Counted from the first letter of the stretch, positions 1 through 8,908 are shown. The stretch: 34,463 nt of DNA from Altererythrobacter sp. (GCA_013002295.1 JABDKI010000021.1:1-34463); one strand, 5' to 3'. The notes: generated from the letters alone by a model not told the origin. Translations and numbers: made by a program.

Positions 1-464
1 CGGCGCAGCATGTTTTCAGGATATTCGATCGTTAGGCCGATTATCTTGGCGATCTCGCCAACGAAATGGATGCAATTGCGCGTGTCGAGGTCGTAATATT
101 TGCCGGGCGCATCGCGCCACGCGCGCACAAGGGCGATGACTTCGCGATATTGCGCGTCCGTGATAGTGGTTGTGAAGTGCCGGTTGGTTTTCCTGATGTA
201 CTTCGGCTCTTCGATCGAGATATCGTGCTCGACGGGTCCGTTCAAAATACGGGTGCTGACTGTTTTGGCGGTAAAACCGTAATTCTCGTTGATGGCTTCG
301 CCCGATTCCTCAAGTTCGCCCTCCAGCACAATAAATGCATGCGGATACCGCCCGAACAGCACCGAGCCGTTGAAGCTGTGAAAGCTCAGCTGAACATCAG
401 CCAGCGCTGGCGATGCCCAACCGAAAGTTAGCAATGCGAGGAAGATCGAGAGAAAGCGCCCCAT
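1..464 (-). CDS. Secreted protein with NCxHF motif, possible permuted NlpC/P60- or LRAT-like fold (C-terminus cut by window edge)
   Basis: This minus-strand frame is open from the ATG at 462-464 to the left edge, so at least 154 residues are present and the end is missing. Residues 1-22 form a signal peptide (basic n-region MGR, hydrophobic core, ALA cleavage site), so the product is probably periplasmic or secreted. A His lies at about 42 in RYPHAFIVLEG, and NCIHFV lies at 130-135 with Cys131 and His133. A conserved His in an N-terminal strand followed by a later Asn-Cys-x-His-Phe is the order seen in circularly permuted papain-like folds such as LRAT. This is a motif-level inference; the function is unknown. 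It lies 42 nt downstream of putA on the same strand. No Shine-Dalgarno is seen before the ATG. An in-frame TTG at 498-500 would add 12 residues with a more basic n-region. Confidence 0.6.
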   Translation of the reverse strand, partial: MGRFLSIFLALLTFGWASPALADVQLSFHSFNGSVLFGRYPHAFIVLEGELEESGEAINENYGFTAKTVSTRILNGPVEHDISIEEPKYIRKTNRHFTTTITDAQYREVIALVRAWRDAPGKYYDLDTRNCIHFVGEIAKIIGLTIEYPENMLR

Positions 465-466
465 AG

Positions 467-483
467 CGCGCTGTTTTAGCGCG
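467..483 (-). other. Hairpin between putA and the secreted-protein gene
   Basis: CGCGCT and AGCGCG form a perfect 6-bp stem around a 5-nt loop. On the minus strand it lies just upstream of the ATG at 464 and has no U-tract after it. It could be a weak mRNA boundary or could limit translation of the downstream gene. It is weakly supported because short GC stems are common in this genome. Confidence 0.25.
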
Positions 484-506
484 GCTTTGCGGAGGAGCAA
501 GGCGGT

Positions 507-3500
507 TTAACCTGCCAGCAGGCTCGCATTGCCGCCTGCCGCGGTCGTGTCGACGCAAGTGACCCGCTCTGTGGCAAAGCGCGCCACATAATGCGGCCCG
601 CCTGCTTTGGGACCAGTGCCCGACAGGCCTTCGCCGCCAAATGGCTGGCTCTCCACCACCGCGCCAATCTGATTGCGGTTGACGTAGAAATTGCCCACTC
701 GCGCGCGCTGTTCAATAAATCGCTTGGTTGCCGCAATGCGGCTGTGGAGGCCCAGTGTCAGGCCAAACCCGGTCGCATTAATATCGCCAATAACCTTGCC
801 GAGATCTTCAGAGGCGAACTTCGCGACATGCAGGATAGGGCCGAAATTCTCGCGCTTTAGGTCGAGAATCGAGTTAATCTCGATAATTGCAGGCGCGACG
901 AAACAACCCCTGCTAGTGCTGCGCGGCAGTTTGTGCCGCCACACGCTTGCACCGCTTTTCTTGCGACGCGCAACATGGCGCTCCAGCGCGGCTTTGGCAT
1001 CGGGGTCGATGACCGGGCCGACATCGGTGTGCATCAAGGCCGGATCGCCGACGTTCAGCGCATCAAATGCGCCGCGGATCATTTCCAGCATTTCGTCGTA
1101 CACGTCATCCTGAATGTACAGCATGCGCTGCGCCGAACAGCGTTGCCCCGCACTCTGGAATGCACTCGCGAGAACATCGCGAACCACCTGTTCTGGCAAG
1201 GCTGAGCTGTCGACAATCATCGCGTTCTGGCCGCCGGTCTCTGCGATAAAGGTTGCGATCGGGCCTTCACGCGCGGCCAGCGTCCGATTGATAGCTTGGG
1301 CGGTTTCGGTCGAGCCGGTGAAGGCGACGCCTGCAATGCGCGCGTCGCTGGTGATCAATTGCCCTACATCGCCTGCGCCGGGCAGCAATTGGAACGCTTC
1401 TTCGGGCATGCCTGCCTCGTGGCAGAGCCTGACCGCAAGTGCAGCGATCAGCGGGGTTTGTTCAGCCGGTTTGGCAACAACGGTGTTTCCGGTTGCAAGC
1501 GCGGCCGCCGCCGGGCCGATGAAGATGGCGAGCGGGAAGTTCCACGGGCTGATCGTGGCAAAGACGCCGCGTCCATGCATGCGCAGCAGGTTTTCTTCCC
1601 CCGTGGGGCCAGGCAATCTGATCGGGCCAGAGAATTGGCGGCGCGCTTCAACCGCGTAATAGCGCAGGAAATCAACCGCCTCGCGCAATTCCAGCACTGC
1701 ATCGACCAGCGTCTTGCCCGCTTCACGCTGGCACAGCGACAGGAACTCTACTGTATGGTCTTCGAACAATTCGGCCGCAGCTTCCAGAATCACTGCGCGT
1801 TTCTGTCCGCCCAATGCATCCCAACCGGGCTGAATATCGAGCGCACGAGTGATCGCATCGGCAACCTCTTGCTCAGTGGAATCGCGGCGTGTGCCGACCT
1901 CATGCGTTAAGTCTTGCGGCGCATTGATCGGGGCCTCTTCACCGGCATCTTCGCCCACGAATGTTGGCCCGGCATACCAGTGTTTGGTGCCAATCGCGGC
2001 AAGCTGATCCTGCAAAGGCGCAAGCACAAGCGGATCGGCGAGATCCACGCCTGCACTATTGATGCGGTTGCTGAAAATGTCAGCCGGCAGCGGGATCGCC
2101 GGATTGCGCTTGGGCTCCAACGCCGCAAGTTCGGCCACAGGGTCGCCGGTCATCTCTTCAACCGGAATGTCCGCATCGGCCATGCGGTTGACGAAGCTTG
2201 TGTTCGCGCCGTTCTCCAGAAGTCGGCGGACCAGATATGCGAGCAGTTCCTTGTGCCCGCCTACGGGCGCGTAAATCCGCACATTGGTGCGATCATTGCC
2301 TTCCGCTTTCGCTAGTGCATCGTAGACTTCCTCGCCCATGCCGTGGAGTCGCTGAAACTCGAAAGTTTTCCCGCCTGACAATGCCTTGATCGACCCGATG
2401 GTCAGCGCGTTGTGCGTGGCAAAGGCGGGCAAGATGACATCGCTGTGCTCAAACAGGCGAGCGGCACAGGCGAGATAGGATACATCGGTGGCCACCTTGC
2501 GGGTGAAAACCGGGAAATCATCATATCCACCAACCTGGCTCAGCTTGATTTCAGTGTCCCAATAGGCGCCCTTGACCAGCCGCACAAAAAAGCGGCGATT
2601 GTGACGCCGGGCAAGCTTTGCGGCCCAATCGCACAATGGCACGCCGCGTTTCTGATAGGCTTGTATGGCTAGGCCGAACCCTTGCCATTGCGTTCCGTCG
2701 GGCCGCAGGAAAAGTGTGTCGTCCGATGCAAGCTCTTCGATGATATCCATCGACAGCTCAAGCCGTTCGGCTTCTTCGGCATCGATCGTGAAATGAATGT
2801 CGGCATTGCGCGCTTTGATGGCGAGATCGCGGACGATCGGCACCAATTCGGTGCGCGCCTGGTCTGCATGCAGGAAATTGTATTTCGGGTGAAGCGCAGA
2901 GAGCTTTACGGAAATTCCGGGCGAATTGGCAACACCGCCCCCAGCCTCTCTAGAAAGGCGATCAAGCGCACGATGATAGGCCTGCGCATAGCGGCCAGCA
3001 TCGGCATAGGTCATTGCGGCCTCGCCCAGCATGTCGAAGCTGTGGGTTAGCCCTTCCTTGCGTTCAGGCTTTGCACGGTCGAGCGCTTCTTCGATCGTCC
3101 GGCCAAAAACGAATTGTCCGCCCAGGATCTTCATCGCCTGCAGCGTTGCCTTGCGCACAACTGGCTCGCCCAGACGGTTCATTGTGCGCTTCAACGTTGC
3201 ACCCATGCCGCGTTGCTTGGCCTCGGGCGGGTCCAACACTTCGCCGGTTAGCATAAGCGAGAATGTCGCGGCATTGACAAAGGTGGAAGAGCTTTCGCCC
3301 AGATGTTCGCCCCAGTCGATCTCGCTCAGCTTGTCTCTGATAAGCAGGTCTGCAGTCTCGGCATCGGGCACGCGTAGCAATGCCTCTGCAAGGCACATCA
3401 GAGCAATGCCTTCTTCGGTGTCCAGCCCATATTGATGCAGGAACGCATCGATGCCGCTCGCCTTGGTCTTGCGCGCATCAGTAATCAGCTTGGCAGCCAG

Positions 3501-3629
3501 CTCTCCGGCCTCATCATGCAATGCAGAGGCAGGCTGTGCCTGTTTTAGCCGTTCGCTGACACAAGCATCTTCGGTTTCGCGGTAAGCGAGACGAAGAGCG
3601 GAGCGGTCAATCAGATCATGCGAGGACAC
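507..3629 (-). CDS. putA: Bifunctional proline dehydrogenase / L-glutamate gamma-semialdehyde dehydrogenase PutA
   Basis: PutA oxidises proline to pyrroline-5-carboxylate with FAD, passing electrons to quinone, and then oxidises the semialdehyde to glutamate with NAD. The 1040-residue protein has a helical N-terminus, a proline dehydrogenase barrel at about 70-470 with the RLVKGAYWD flavin-site motif at 350-358, and an aldehyde dehydrogenase domain at about 550-1020. That domain shows PWNFP at 695-699, catalytic Glu797 in ETGGQ and nucleophile Cys831 in GQRCS. The protein starts directly with the catalytic N-terminal arm, so there is no ribbon-helix-helix DNA-binding domain and it should not repress its own gene. 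The length fits the short PutA class. It is divergent from the YeiH-type gene across 139 nt. The Lrp/AsnC gene at 4863-5339 is a possible regulator, since Lrp-type control of putA is known in other alphaproteobacteria; no site was identified. Confidence 0.96.
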   Translation of the reverse strand: MSSHDLIDRSALRLAYRETEDACVSERLKQAQPASALHDEAGELAAKLITDARKTKASGIDAFLHQYGLDTEEGIALMCLAEALLRVPDAETADLLIRDKLSEIDWGEHLGESSSTFVNAATFSLMLTGEVLDPPEAKQRGMGATLKRTMNRLGEPVVRKATLQAMKILGGQFVFGRTIEEALDRAKPERKEGLTHSFDMLGEAAMTYADAGRYAQAYHRALDRLSREAGGGVANSPGISVKLSALHPKYNFLHADQARTELVPIVRDLAIKARNADIHFTIDAEEAERLELSMDIIEELASDDTLFLRPDGTQWQGFGLAIQAYQKRGVPLCDWAAKLARRHNRRFFVRLVKGAYWDTEIKLSQVGGYDDFPVFTRKVATDVSYLACAARLFEHSDVILPAFATHNALTIGSIKALSGGKTFEFQRLHGMGEEVYDALAKAEGNDRTNVRIYAPVGGHKELLAYLVRRLLENGANTSFVNRMADADIPVEEMTGDPVAELAALEPKRNPAIPLPADIFSNRINSAGVDLADPLVLAPLQDQLAAIGTKHWYAGPTFVGEDAGEEAPINAPQDLTHEVGTRRDSTEQEVADAITRALDIQPGWDALGGQKRAVILEAAAELFEDHTVEFLSLCQREAGKTLVDAVLELREAVDFLRYYAVEARRQFSGPIRLPGPTGEENLLRMHGRGVFATISPWNFPLAIFIGPAAAALATGNTVVAKPAEQTPLIAALAVRLCHEAGMPEEAFQLLPGAGDVGQLITSDARIAGVAFTGSTETAQAINRTLAAREGPIATFIAETGGQNAMIVDSSALPEQVVRDVLASAFQSAGQRCSAQRMLYIQDDVYDEMLEMIRGAFDALNVGDPALMHTDVGPVIDPDAKAALERHVARRKKSGASVWRHKLPRSTSRGCFVAPAIIEINSILDLKRENFGPILHVAKFASEDLGKVIGDINATGFGLTLGLHSRIAATKRFIEQRARVGNFYVNRNQIGAVVESQPFGGEGLSGTGPKAGGPHYVARFATERVTCVDTTAAGGNASLLAG

Positions 3630-3768
3630 AGCAGCGCGACTCCTGCGAAATATTGGCTTAGCGGAAAATCGCCATTGGACCCGGTTTCAAATGTAATCAA
3701 GTTTTGTGAACACGCCCCGGCGCACTACAAGCTTGCAGTTCTAGGGGCACAACCGCTAGGCGCGAACA

Positions 3769-4851
3769 ATGAGTTCAAAGGCACCCGATCCAGGGCTTTT
3801 CGCTGGCGACCTGTTCGGCGAAGTCTATCAGGCCGAATTGGTTGCGCAGCCACAGCGCGTAACGATGGGCGTGCTATTGCCTGGATTGGTGACATGCCTG
3901 ATCGCGTCGCTGGCTGCTATGTGGCTGGCCGAGCATTACGGTTTTCCCGCGATCTTGCTGGGCCTGCTGATCGGGTTGGCGCTGCATTTTCTGTCAGATC
4001 ATCCTGCGCTGGGCGCCGGACTGGATTTTGCCGCGCGGCATTTTCTGCGTATCGGGATCGTACTTTTGGGATTGCAGGTCACGCTGATGCAGATTGGTGC
4101 GATTGGCTGGATACCCTTTGCCGGCCTTTTGGCGATCATGGCGGCTGCATTTGGTGCGGGAATGCTCGGGGCGAAACTGTCCGGGCAAGGCCGCTATGCC
4201 GGCATTCTGGCGGGTGGGGCCACCGCAATCTGCGGTGCTTCGGCTGCTTTGGCGCTTTACAGCGTGATCGGGCGCGATCGGCTCGATCAGGCGCGCTTCA
4301 CGATCACATTGGTGGGCGTGGCGCTTGCCAGTGCCTTGGCGCTCTCGACCTACCCGCTGATTGCGGAGACGCTTGGACTGGATGCGACCGCGGCAGGATA
4401 TCTGGTGGGCGCATCGATCCATGATGTCGCGCAGGCTATCGGCGGCGGCTATGCGATTTCTGACGCGGCAGGTGCGCAAGCGACGATTATCAAGCTCGCA
4501 CGGGTCGCGTTGCTGGCGCCGGTGGTTGCGCTGGTGGCGCTATGGCTGGGTGAGGCTGGCGCTTCTGGCGAGTCTCGCAAGCCGATGTGGCGGCGCATCT
4601 CTATGCCCTGGTTCATCATCGCCTTCCTCGCGCTGGTGCTCGTCAACAGCTTTGTCAGCATGCCTGGCGGCGTTGCGGAAAACGGGCTGGCCGCTTCCAA
4701 ATTCCTGCTGCTGCTGGCTGTGACAGCAACCGCGATGCGTTCGCGGCTCTCGCTCTTGCTGGAAGCAGGTTGGAGGCCGCTGGTGCCGGTTATCACAGCA
4801 ACGCTGGCATCCTTCGCGATGGCGCTATTCGTGGCGACAATGTTGATCTAG
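3769..4851 (+). CDS. YeiH-family (UPF0324) integral membrane protein, putative sulfate exporter family
   Basis: The 360-residue protein is very hydrophobic, with about 10 membrane segments starting near residue 32, after a polar cytoplasmic N-terminus. It carries the family's glycine-rich GGATAICGASAA stretch at about 149-160 and a second conserved SIHDVAQAIGGG stretch at about 216-227. Both are typical of the YeiH/UPF0324 family. Some databases name the family putative sulfate exporter, but the substrate is not experimentally secure. The ATG at 3769 has no clear Shine-Dalgarno. The gene is divergent from putA and converges on the Lrp gene with only 11 nt between them. In other genomes YeiH genes often sit beside a LysR regulator; here the neighbour is Lrp/AsnC. 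Confidence 0.9.
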   Translation: MSSKAPDPGLFAGDLFGEVYQAELVAQPQRVTMGVLLPGLVTCLIASLAAMWLAEHYGFPAILLGLLIGLALHFLSDHPALGAGLDFAARHFLRIGIVLLGLQVTLMQIGAIGWIPFAGLLAIMAAAFGAGMLGAKLSGQGRYAGILAGGATAICGASAALALYSVIGRDRLDQARFTITLVGVALASALALSTYPLIAETLGLDATAAGYLVGASIHDVAQAIGGGYAISDAAGAQATIIKLARVALLAPVVALVALWLGEAGASGESRKPMWRRISMPWFIIAFLALVLVNSFVSMPGGVAENGLAASKFLLLLAVTATAMRSRLSLLLEAGWRPLVPVITATLASFAMALFVATMLI

Positions 4852-4862
4852 GCAGGGCTTGC

Positions 4863-5339
4863 CTAAGACGGCCGGGGCAGCGCGGTCGTGCTCTTCATCT
4901 CTTCCATAGAGAAGCTTGCGGTCACATCGGCCAGATCAGGGATGCGCTTGATCAAACGCTGATAGATCCGGTCATAATCCGCGATATCGCGCACCCGCAG
5001 TTTCAGCATATAGTCAATATCGCCTGCCATCCGGTGACACTCGGCTATCTCCTCGATCCCCGCGATCGCATTGTCGAATGCAGACAGCCATTCGGCATCA
5101 TGCCGACGGGTGCGGATGGCAACGAATACGCTTGTGGTGAAACCCAGTTTCGCCGCATCAACCAGCGCCACCCGCTGCGTGATCACGCCGGCCTCTTCCA
5201 GCAATTTGATGCGCCGCCAGCACGGATTGGTCGAAAGGCCGACCTTGTCCGCAATCGCTTGCACCGAAAGTGATGCGTCTTGCTGGAGCAATGCAAGGAT
5301 TGCCCAGTCTTTAGTGTCAAGTTCTACAGTCTTAACCAT
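4863..5339 (-). CDS. Lrp/AsnC-family transcriptional regulator
   Basis: This is a feast/famine regulator: an N-terminal winged helix-turn-helix (LDTKDWAILALLQQDASLSV followed by AIADKVGLS and CWRRIKLLEE) and a C-terminal RAM effector-binding domain ending in TASFSMEEMKSTTALP. The ATG at 5337-5339 gives 158 residues, normal for the family. An in-frame GTG at 5361-5363 would add eight residues with no match to the family's usual N-terminus, so I prefer the ATG. It is divergent from the DUF6356 gene and tail-to-tail with the YeiH-type gene. Such regulators usually bind an amino acid and often control an adjacent transporter or catabolic gene. The target here could be itself, the DUF6356 gene or nearby putA; the sequence does not decide. 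Confidence 0.9.
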   Translation of the reverse strand: MVKTVELDTKDWAILALLQQDASLSVQAIADKVGLSTNPCWRRIKLLEEAGVITQRVALVDAAKLGFTTSVFVAIRTRRHDAEWLSAFDNAIAGIEEIAECHRMAGDIDYMLKLRVRDIADYDRIYQRLIKRIPDLADVTASFSMEEMKSTTALPRPS

Positions 5340-5447
5340 GGCGAGTAAATTATCCCAATTCACTGCAGAAATCTACATGACTTTGGGATTTTAATTGTGC
5401 GATTGCGTGATAGTTTGCGTTGGCAATCCAAGGAAGAGACCACATCC

Positions 5448-5693
5448 ATGCGCAAATCGCTGCACAAAGCCTTCACAGAGCACCCGCAGAGTGTCGGCGA
5501 GACGTACTTTGAGCATCTGGTCCACGCTTCCAGCTTCGGGGTGCGGATGGTGCTGGGCGGGTTTGCCTGCGTGTTGCACGGACTGCTGCCGTTCCTGTTC
5601 GTGAAAACCGGCAGCAAGCAAATCGAAACGCTGCATGGCAAAATGGTGGTCAATCGCAGCAAGCTTCCTGCGCCAATCGATTTCGTTATCTGA
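5448..5693 (+). CDS. DUF6356-family small membrane protein
   Basis: The 81-residue protein begins MRKSLHKAFTEHP and has one strong membrane segment at about 34-52, followed by a short basic tail containing TGSKQIETLHGKMV. These features match the small conserved DUF6356 family common in sphingomonads, sometimes labelled capsule biosynthesis protein without solid proof. The ATG at 5448 follows a purine-rich ribosome-binding site at 5431-5439. The frame is open 17 codons further upstream, but that extension lacks the family N-terminus. It probably starts a short transcription unit from the region divergent to the Lrp gene. No specific biochemical role can be given. Confidence 0.8.
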   Translation: MRKSLHKAFTEHPQSVGETYFEHLVHASSFGVRMVLGGFACVLHGLLPFLFVKTGSKQIETLHGKMVVNRSKLPAPIDFVI

Positions 5694-5754
5694 CGTTACG
5701 ACGGAAGATCAAAGAAACTCTCCCACTGCGCTGCAAACCCGCTACAATGACTGC

Positions 5755-6054
5755 ATGAAGCTTTTTGCATTTTACTGCCGGGATGGTGAACACAGTGCGA
5801 TGTTCCGCGAGCATGGCTACGAGGCTTTGCTCGAACATTTCGACAAACATGGCGAAGATTTCGCAGTGGCTGGCCCCATGGTATCAGGCGAGAGAATCGT
5901 CGGTTCACTGTTAGTGATTAAAGCGGGCGACGAAGCGGAAGCCCGCAGCAAGCTTGAGGCGATCCCCTATTTCGAGATTGGCGTCTGGCAATCGATCCGT
6001 GCCGACGAGTTCCAACCGCGCTTCGGTGACTGGTCAAAGCATCTGAGCGATTAA
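5755..6054 (+). CDS. YciI-like (YCII-related) protein
   Basis: The 99-residue protein begins MKLFAFYCRD and has the ferredoxin-like YCII arrangement: a short strand, a helix with LLEHFDKHGEDFAVAGPM, a GSLLVIKAGDEAEA strand-helix, and a terminal FEIGVWQSI strand leading to a WSKHL tail. Family members are small dimeric proteins of unclear enzymatic role, some fused to other catalytic domains. The frame runs upstream to 5635, but that part overlaps the DUF6356 gene and lacks family similarity, so I use the ATG at 5755, 61 nt after the preceding stop. Its stop codon shares the sequence TTAA with the stop of the convergent quinone oxidoreductase gene, so the two genes end on top of each other. 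Confidence 0.85.
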   Translation: MKLFAFYCRDGEHSAMFREHGYEALLEHFDKHGEDFAVAGPMVSGERIVGSLLVIKAGDEAEARSKLEAIPYFEIGVWQSIRADEFQPRFGDWSKHLSD

Positions 6055-7028
6055 GGCTTGAGGATGGTCGAGCCTGTGGTTCGGCGCGCTTCCAGATCGA
6101 TATGGGCTTGGGCCGCATCCTTCAGCGCGTAAGTCTGGCCGATTGTGACTTTGACCTTCCCGCTTCCCAACATGTCCCAAACGCGCGCGATTCCCGCGCT
6201 GCGATCTTCCGGCGTCATGTAGTAATGCATCAAAGGCGGGCGCGTGACGAACAGTGACCCCTTCTGCGCCAATATGCCAAGGTTCACTCCGTCTACCGGG
6301 CCAGAAGCGTTGCCAAAGCTGACGAGCAAACCGCGCGGGCTCATGCTGTCGAGAGAGGCTTCGAAGGTATCTTTACCCACTCCGTCAATCACCACCGGCA
6401 CGCCTGTGCCATGGGTGAATTCGCGCACCTGCGGAGCGATTTCTTCGCGGTCATAGCGGATCACAAGGTCACAGCCCGCTTCGCGAGCAAGCTTCTCCTT
6501 CGCGTCGGACGACACTGTGCCGATCACGTTCACGCCCAGTGCCTTCAGCCATTGCACCATGATCAGGCCCACACCGCCCGCGGCAGCATGAACCAGCACG
6601 GTGTCACCCGCCTCCACATCGGCGCATCGCTCGACAAGCCCTTCGGTGGTTGCCGCTTTCAAGATCGCGGCTGCGGCAATGTCATCCGAGACAGATTCGG
6701 GAAGTTTGAACAGCGCATCGGCTGACATCACGCGGTGGGTTGCATATGCGCCCAAACCCGGTCCCATATAGGCAACGCGGTCTCCTTCGGCATAACCGCT
6801 CACGCCCACTCCCATCGCGATGATGCGTCCGGCTGCTTCCAGGCCCAGCCCGCTCGGCAATTCAATCGGGTAAAGCCCGCCGCGATGATAGGTATCGATG
6901 AAGTTTAGCCCGATCGCTGTGTGCTCGATCAGGACTTCACCAGGGCCAGGAGCAGGCACGTCACCCTCGACCCATTCGATCACTTCGGGACCGCCCAGCT
7001 GTGTGATCTGTGCGCTGATAAAATTCAT
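6051..7028 (-). CDS. NADPH:quinone oxidoreductase (zinc-independent MDR family)
   Basis: This is a medium-chain dehydrogenase/reductase of about 325 residues. The N-terminal GroES-like domain contains GLNFIDTYHRGGLYP and LPSGLGLEAAGRI, typical of the quinone oxidoreductase branch. The Rossmann domain contains the nucleotide-binding AAAGGVGLIMVQWLK. The zinc-binding residues of alcohol dehydrogenases are not apparent, consistent with an NADPH-dependent quinone or alkenal reductase. The ATG at 7026-7028 starts MNFISAQI; an in-frame GTG at 7038-7040 would add four residues. It lies downstream of mtnP on the same strand with a 99-nt gap, so co-transcription is possible. Its 3' end overlaps the stop of the YciI-like gene. 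Confidence 0.9.
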   Translation of the reverse strand: MNFISAQITQLGGPEVIEWVEGDVPAPGPGEVLIEHTAIGLNFIDTYHRGGLYPIELPSGLGLEAAGRIIAMGVGVSGYAEGDRVAYMGPGLGAYATHRVMSADALFKLPESVSDDIAAAAILKAATTEGLVERCADVEAGDTVLVHAAAGGVGLIMVQWLKALGVNVIGTVSSDAKEKLAREAGCDLVIRYDREEIAPQVREFTHGTGVPVVIDGVGKDTFEASLDSMSPRGLLVSFGNASGPVDGVNLGILAQKGSLFVTRPPLMHYYMTPEDRSAGIARVWDMLGSGKVKVTIGQTYALKDAAQAHIDLEARRTTGSTILKP

Positions 7029-7127
7029 TTGGTGTCTCACAATCCAAAGTCAGATGCCCAGCACCTATGGGCTACTCGCTTGGCTGGGGCCACTGGCTAT
7101 TGCAATGAGATGCGACGCTGTCGACGT

Positions 7128-8000
7128 TCAGCCTTGGTTGAGCAAACGACCGGCTACCGCATCCAGCTTCGCGATCAGGTTCGCATCATGCTGATCAGGG
7201 GCGGTGATCACGGCATCTTCCAATGCATAGTCGATTGGAGATGACTGGCGGCCCTCAGGCAATGCATTGATGAAACGCACCACAGCATCGCGCGCAATCT
7301 GGCTGTTGATCTGCATTTGCGCGACGACCTGACCTACGTCGACCGCTTCGCCGTCTCGCCAGCAATCATAGTCTGTTACCATCCCGATCAGCGCGTAGGG
7401 CAGCTCTGCTTCGCGGGCTAGCTTGGCCTCTGGCATGGCGGTCATGCCGATCACATCGGCGCCCCATTCGCGGTACATCCGGCTCTCCGCGCGGGTGGAA
7501 AATTGTGGGCCTTCCATCGCGAGATAGGTTGCGCCGGTCGCAAGTTTGCCCTTGGCCCCCTTTACGGCCGCGGCCGCCATTTCGGACAAGCGTGCACAGA
7601 CCGGATCGGCCATCGAGACATGCGCAACCAGTCCGCTGCCGAAAAAGCTGTTCGGCTGGCGGGTGGTGCGATCGATGAATTGTTCGACGATTGCAAAGCG
7701 GCCGGGCTCGATTTCCTCGCGCAACGATCCGACAGCGGAAATCGCGAGAATATCGGTGCAGCCAGCACGCTTCAGCACGTCAATATTGGCGCGTGAATTG
7801 AGTTCCCCCGGGCTGATCGGGTGACCACGGCCGTGGCGGGGCAGGAACCGCACGCGCACATCACCGATGCGCCCGCACAGCACTTCGTCAGAGGGCTTGC
7901 CCCAAGGACTTTCGATCGCGATCCACTGCGCGTCCTCAAGCCCTTCGATGGCGTAAAGCCCTGATCCTCCGATGATCCCGATTGTCCACGGGCTGGTCAT
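7128..8000 (-). CDS. mtnP: S-methyl-5'-thioadenosine phosphorylase
   Basis: The enzyme phosphorolyses 5'-methylthioadenosine, a by-product of polyamine and homoserine-lactone synthesis, to adenine and methylthioribose-1-phosphate, the first step of methionine salvage. The 290-residue protein has the phosphate-binding GGSGLY at 11-16, a conserved RHGRGH with the following ISP, SAVGSL, MEGPQFSTRAESRMYR, and VTDYDCW near the base-binding region. The Ser/Thr pattern and the ATRAE-like segment place it with MTA phosphorylases, not plain purine nucleoside phosphorylases, although the 6-oxopurine-specific branch cannot be fully excluded. A GAGGA-type ribosome-binding site precedes the ATG at 7998-8000. 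It is the second methionine-cycle locus in the window besides the met operon at 19626; I saw no SahR-like operator in front of it. Confidence 0.93.
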   Translation of the reverse strand: MTSPWTIGIIGGSGLYAIEGLEDAQWIAIESPWGKPSDEVLCGRIGDVRVRFLPRHGRGHPISPGELNSRANIDVLKRAGCTDILAISAVGSLREEIEPGRFAIVEQFIDRTTRQPNSFFGSGLVAHVSMADPVCARLSEMAAAAVKGAKGKLATGATYLAMEGPQFSTRAESRMYREWGADVIGMTAMPEAKLAREAELPYALIGMVTDYDCWRDGEAVDVGQVVAQMQINSQIARDAVVRFINALPEGRQSSPIDYALEDAVITAPDQHDANLIAKLDAVAGRLLNQG

Positions 8001-8081
8001 ATGCCTGTCCTCTGCTCCCTGCAGGATTGAATTACCGCGCTATGACGCGCGATAGCAAAGATAAAGTTAGCAAACCGCGCC

Positions 8082-8774
8082 TCACGTCAGCGAAATTTTC
8101 TCAGGCAGGGATTTTCCAATGAATCCATCGGCATGGCTGAATGGCCCGGCGATGGATGGGCGCGCGCGCATCCGCTCCTGATGTGCAGCAAGCTTGGGAT
8201 AGTCATCAAGTGGCATCTGTGCGACCAGCGCGATCTGCATCAAGCAGGTGGTGACAGTGATGTCCGCGATGGAGAGCGCGTCGCCTGCGTAGAACTCCGC
8301 ATCGCCGAGCGCGCTTTCAAGATAGGTGAGGATCGGCGGCATTTTCTCCGCCCAGGTTTCGCGCGCCGTGTCGATGTCTGGCTCTTTGCCTTGCATCATG
8401 TTGAAAAACACCGCTCTGAAAATGCCAAGGCCGCCAGTCGCCGCCAGATGGCTGTCAGCATATTCCTCGATCCAGAGCGCGCGGCCATAGGCGTGCGGGT
8501 CGGCAGGATAGACCGGATTGTCAGGAAATTTCTTTTCCAGAAAGCCGCAAATCGCAGAGCTATCGGCGATGGTGCCTGCGACGCCTTCGGTCGCCACTGA
8601 CGTGTCGCGAAGCACCGGAATGCGCTTAAGCGGGGAAATCTCGCGAAACCAGTCTGGCGGATCGAACACATTCACCGTGTCGAGCTCGAAATCGACGCCT
8701 TTCTCGATGCAGACCGCGGCAACCTTGCGTACGAACGGCGATACCGGGCTACCGTAGATGATATGTTCGGCCAT
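8082..8774 (-). CDS. Glutathione S-transferase family protein
   Basis: The 230-residue protein has an N-terminal thioredoxin-like domain (IIYGSPVSPFVRKVAAVCIE, then KRIPVLRD and the glutathione-contact IADSSAIC) and an all-helical C-terminal domain with LSIADITVTTCLMQ, which carries the conserved N-capping Asp. This is the standard cytosolic GST layout, with a Ser in the SPFVRK active-site region. Such enzymes conjugate glutathione to electrophiles; the substrate is not evident. A strong purine-rich ribosome-binding site (AGAGGGA) precedes the ATG at 8772-8774. It is divergent from the aldehyde dehydrogenase operon across 180 nt, so the two may share a control region, which would fit a joint role in handling reactive aldehydes. 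Confidence 0.9.
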   Translation of the reverse strand: MAEHIIYGSPVSPFVRKVAAVCIEKGVDFELDTVNVFDPPDWFREISPLKRIPVLRDTSVATEGVAGTIADSSAICGFLEKKFPDNPVYPADPHAYGRALWIEEYADSHLAATGGLGIFRAVFFNMMQGKEPDIDTARETWAEKMPPILTYLESALGDAEFYAGDALSIADITVTTCLMQIALVAQMPLDDYPKLAAHQERMRARPSIAGPFSHADGFIGKSLPEKISLT

Positions 8775-8889
8775 TTTAGCGATCCCTCTCTTCTATTTGC
8801 TCGGCATCCTGCGCGATTCAGTTGCATAGCGCAATGGATAGGCGCGCAACGAGCCGTCGCGGTATATTCTAACTGAAAGTATTTGCTCA

Positions 8890-8908
8890 ATGGGGCTCAG
8901 CTCCCCAT
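8890..8908. other. Inverted repeat in the GST/ALDH divergent region
   Basis: ATGGGG and CCCCAT form a perfect 6-bp inverted repeat with a 7-nt centre, in the 180-nt gap between the divergent GST and aldehyde dehydrogenase genes, 46 nt before the latter's start codon. It could be an operator or a leader hairpin. Chance occurrence is quite possible, and no clear promoter elements could be assigned in this gap. Confidence 0.25.

Noticed and set aside
5397-5754. Longer starts for the DUF6356 and YciI-like proteins
   Set aside because: The extensions lack family similarity, one overlaps the previous gene, and the DUF6356 start has a ribosome-binding site directly upstream.
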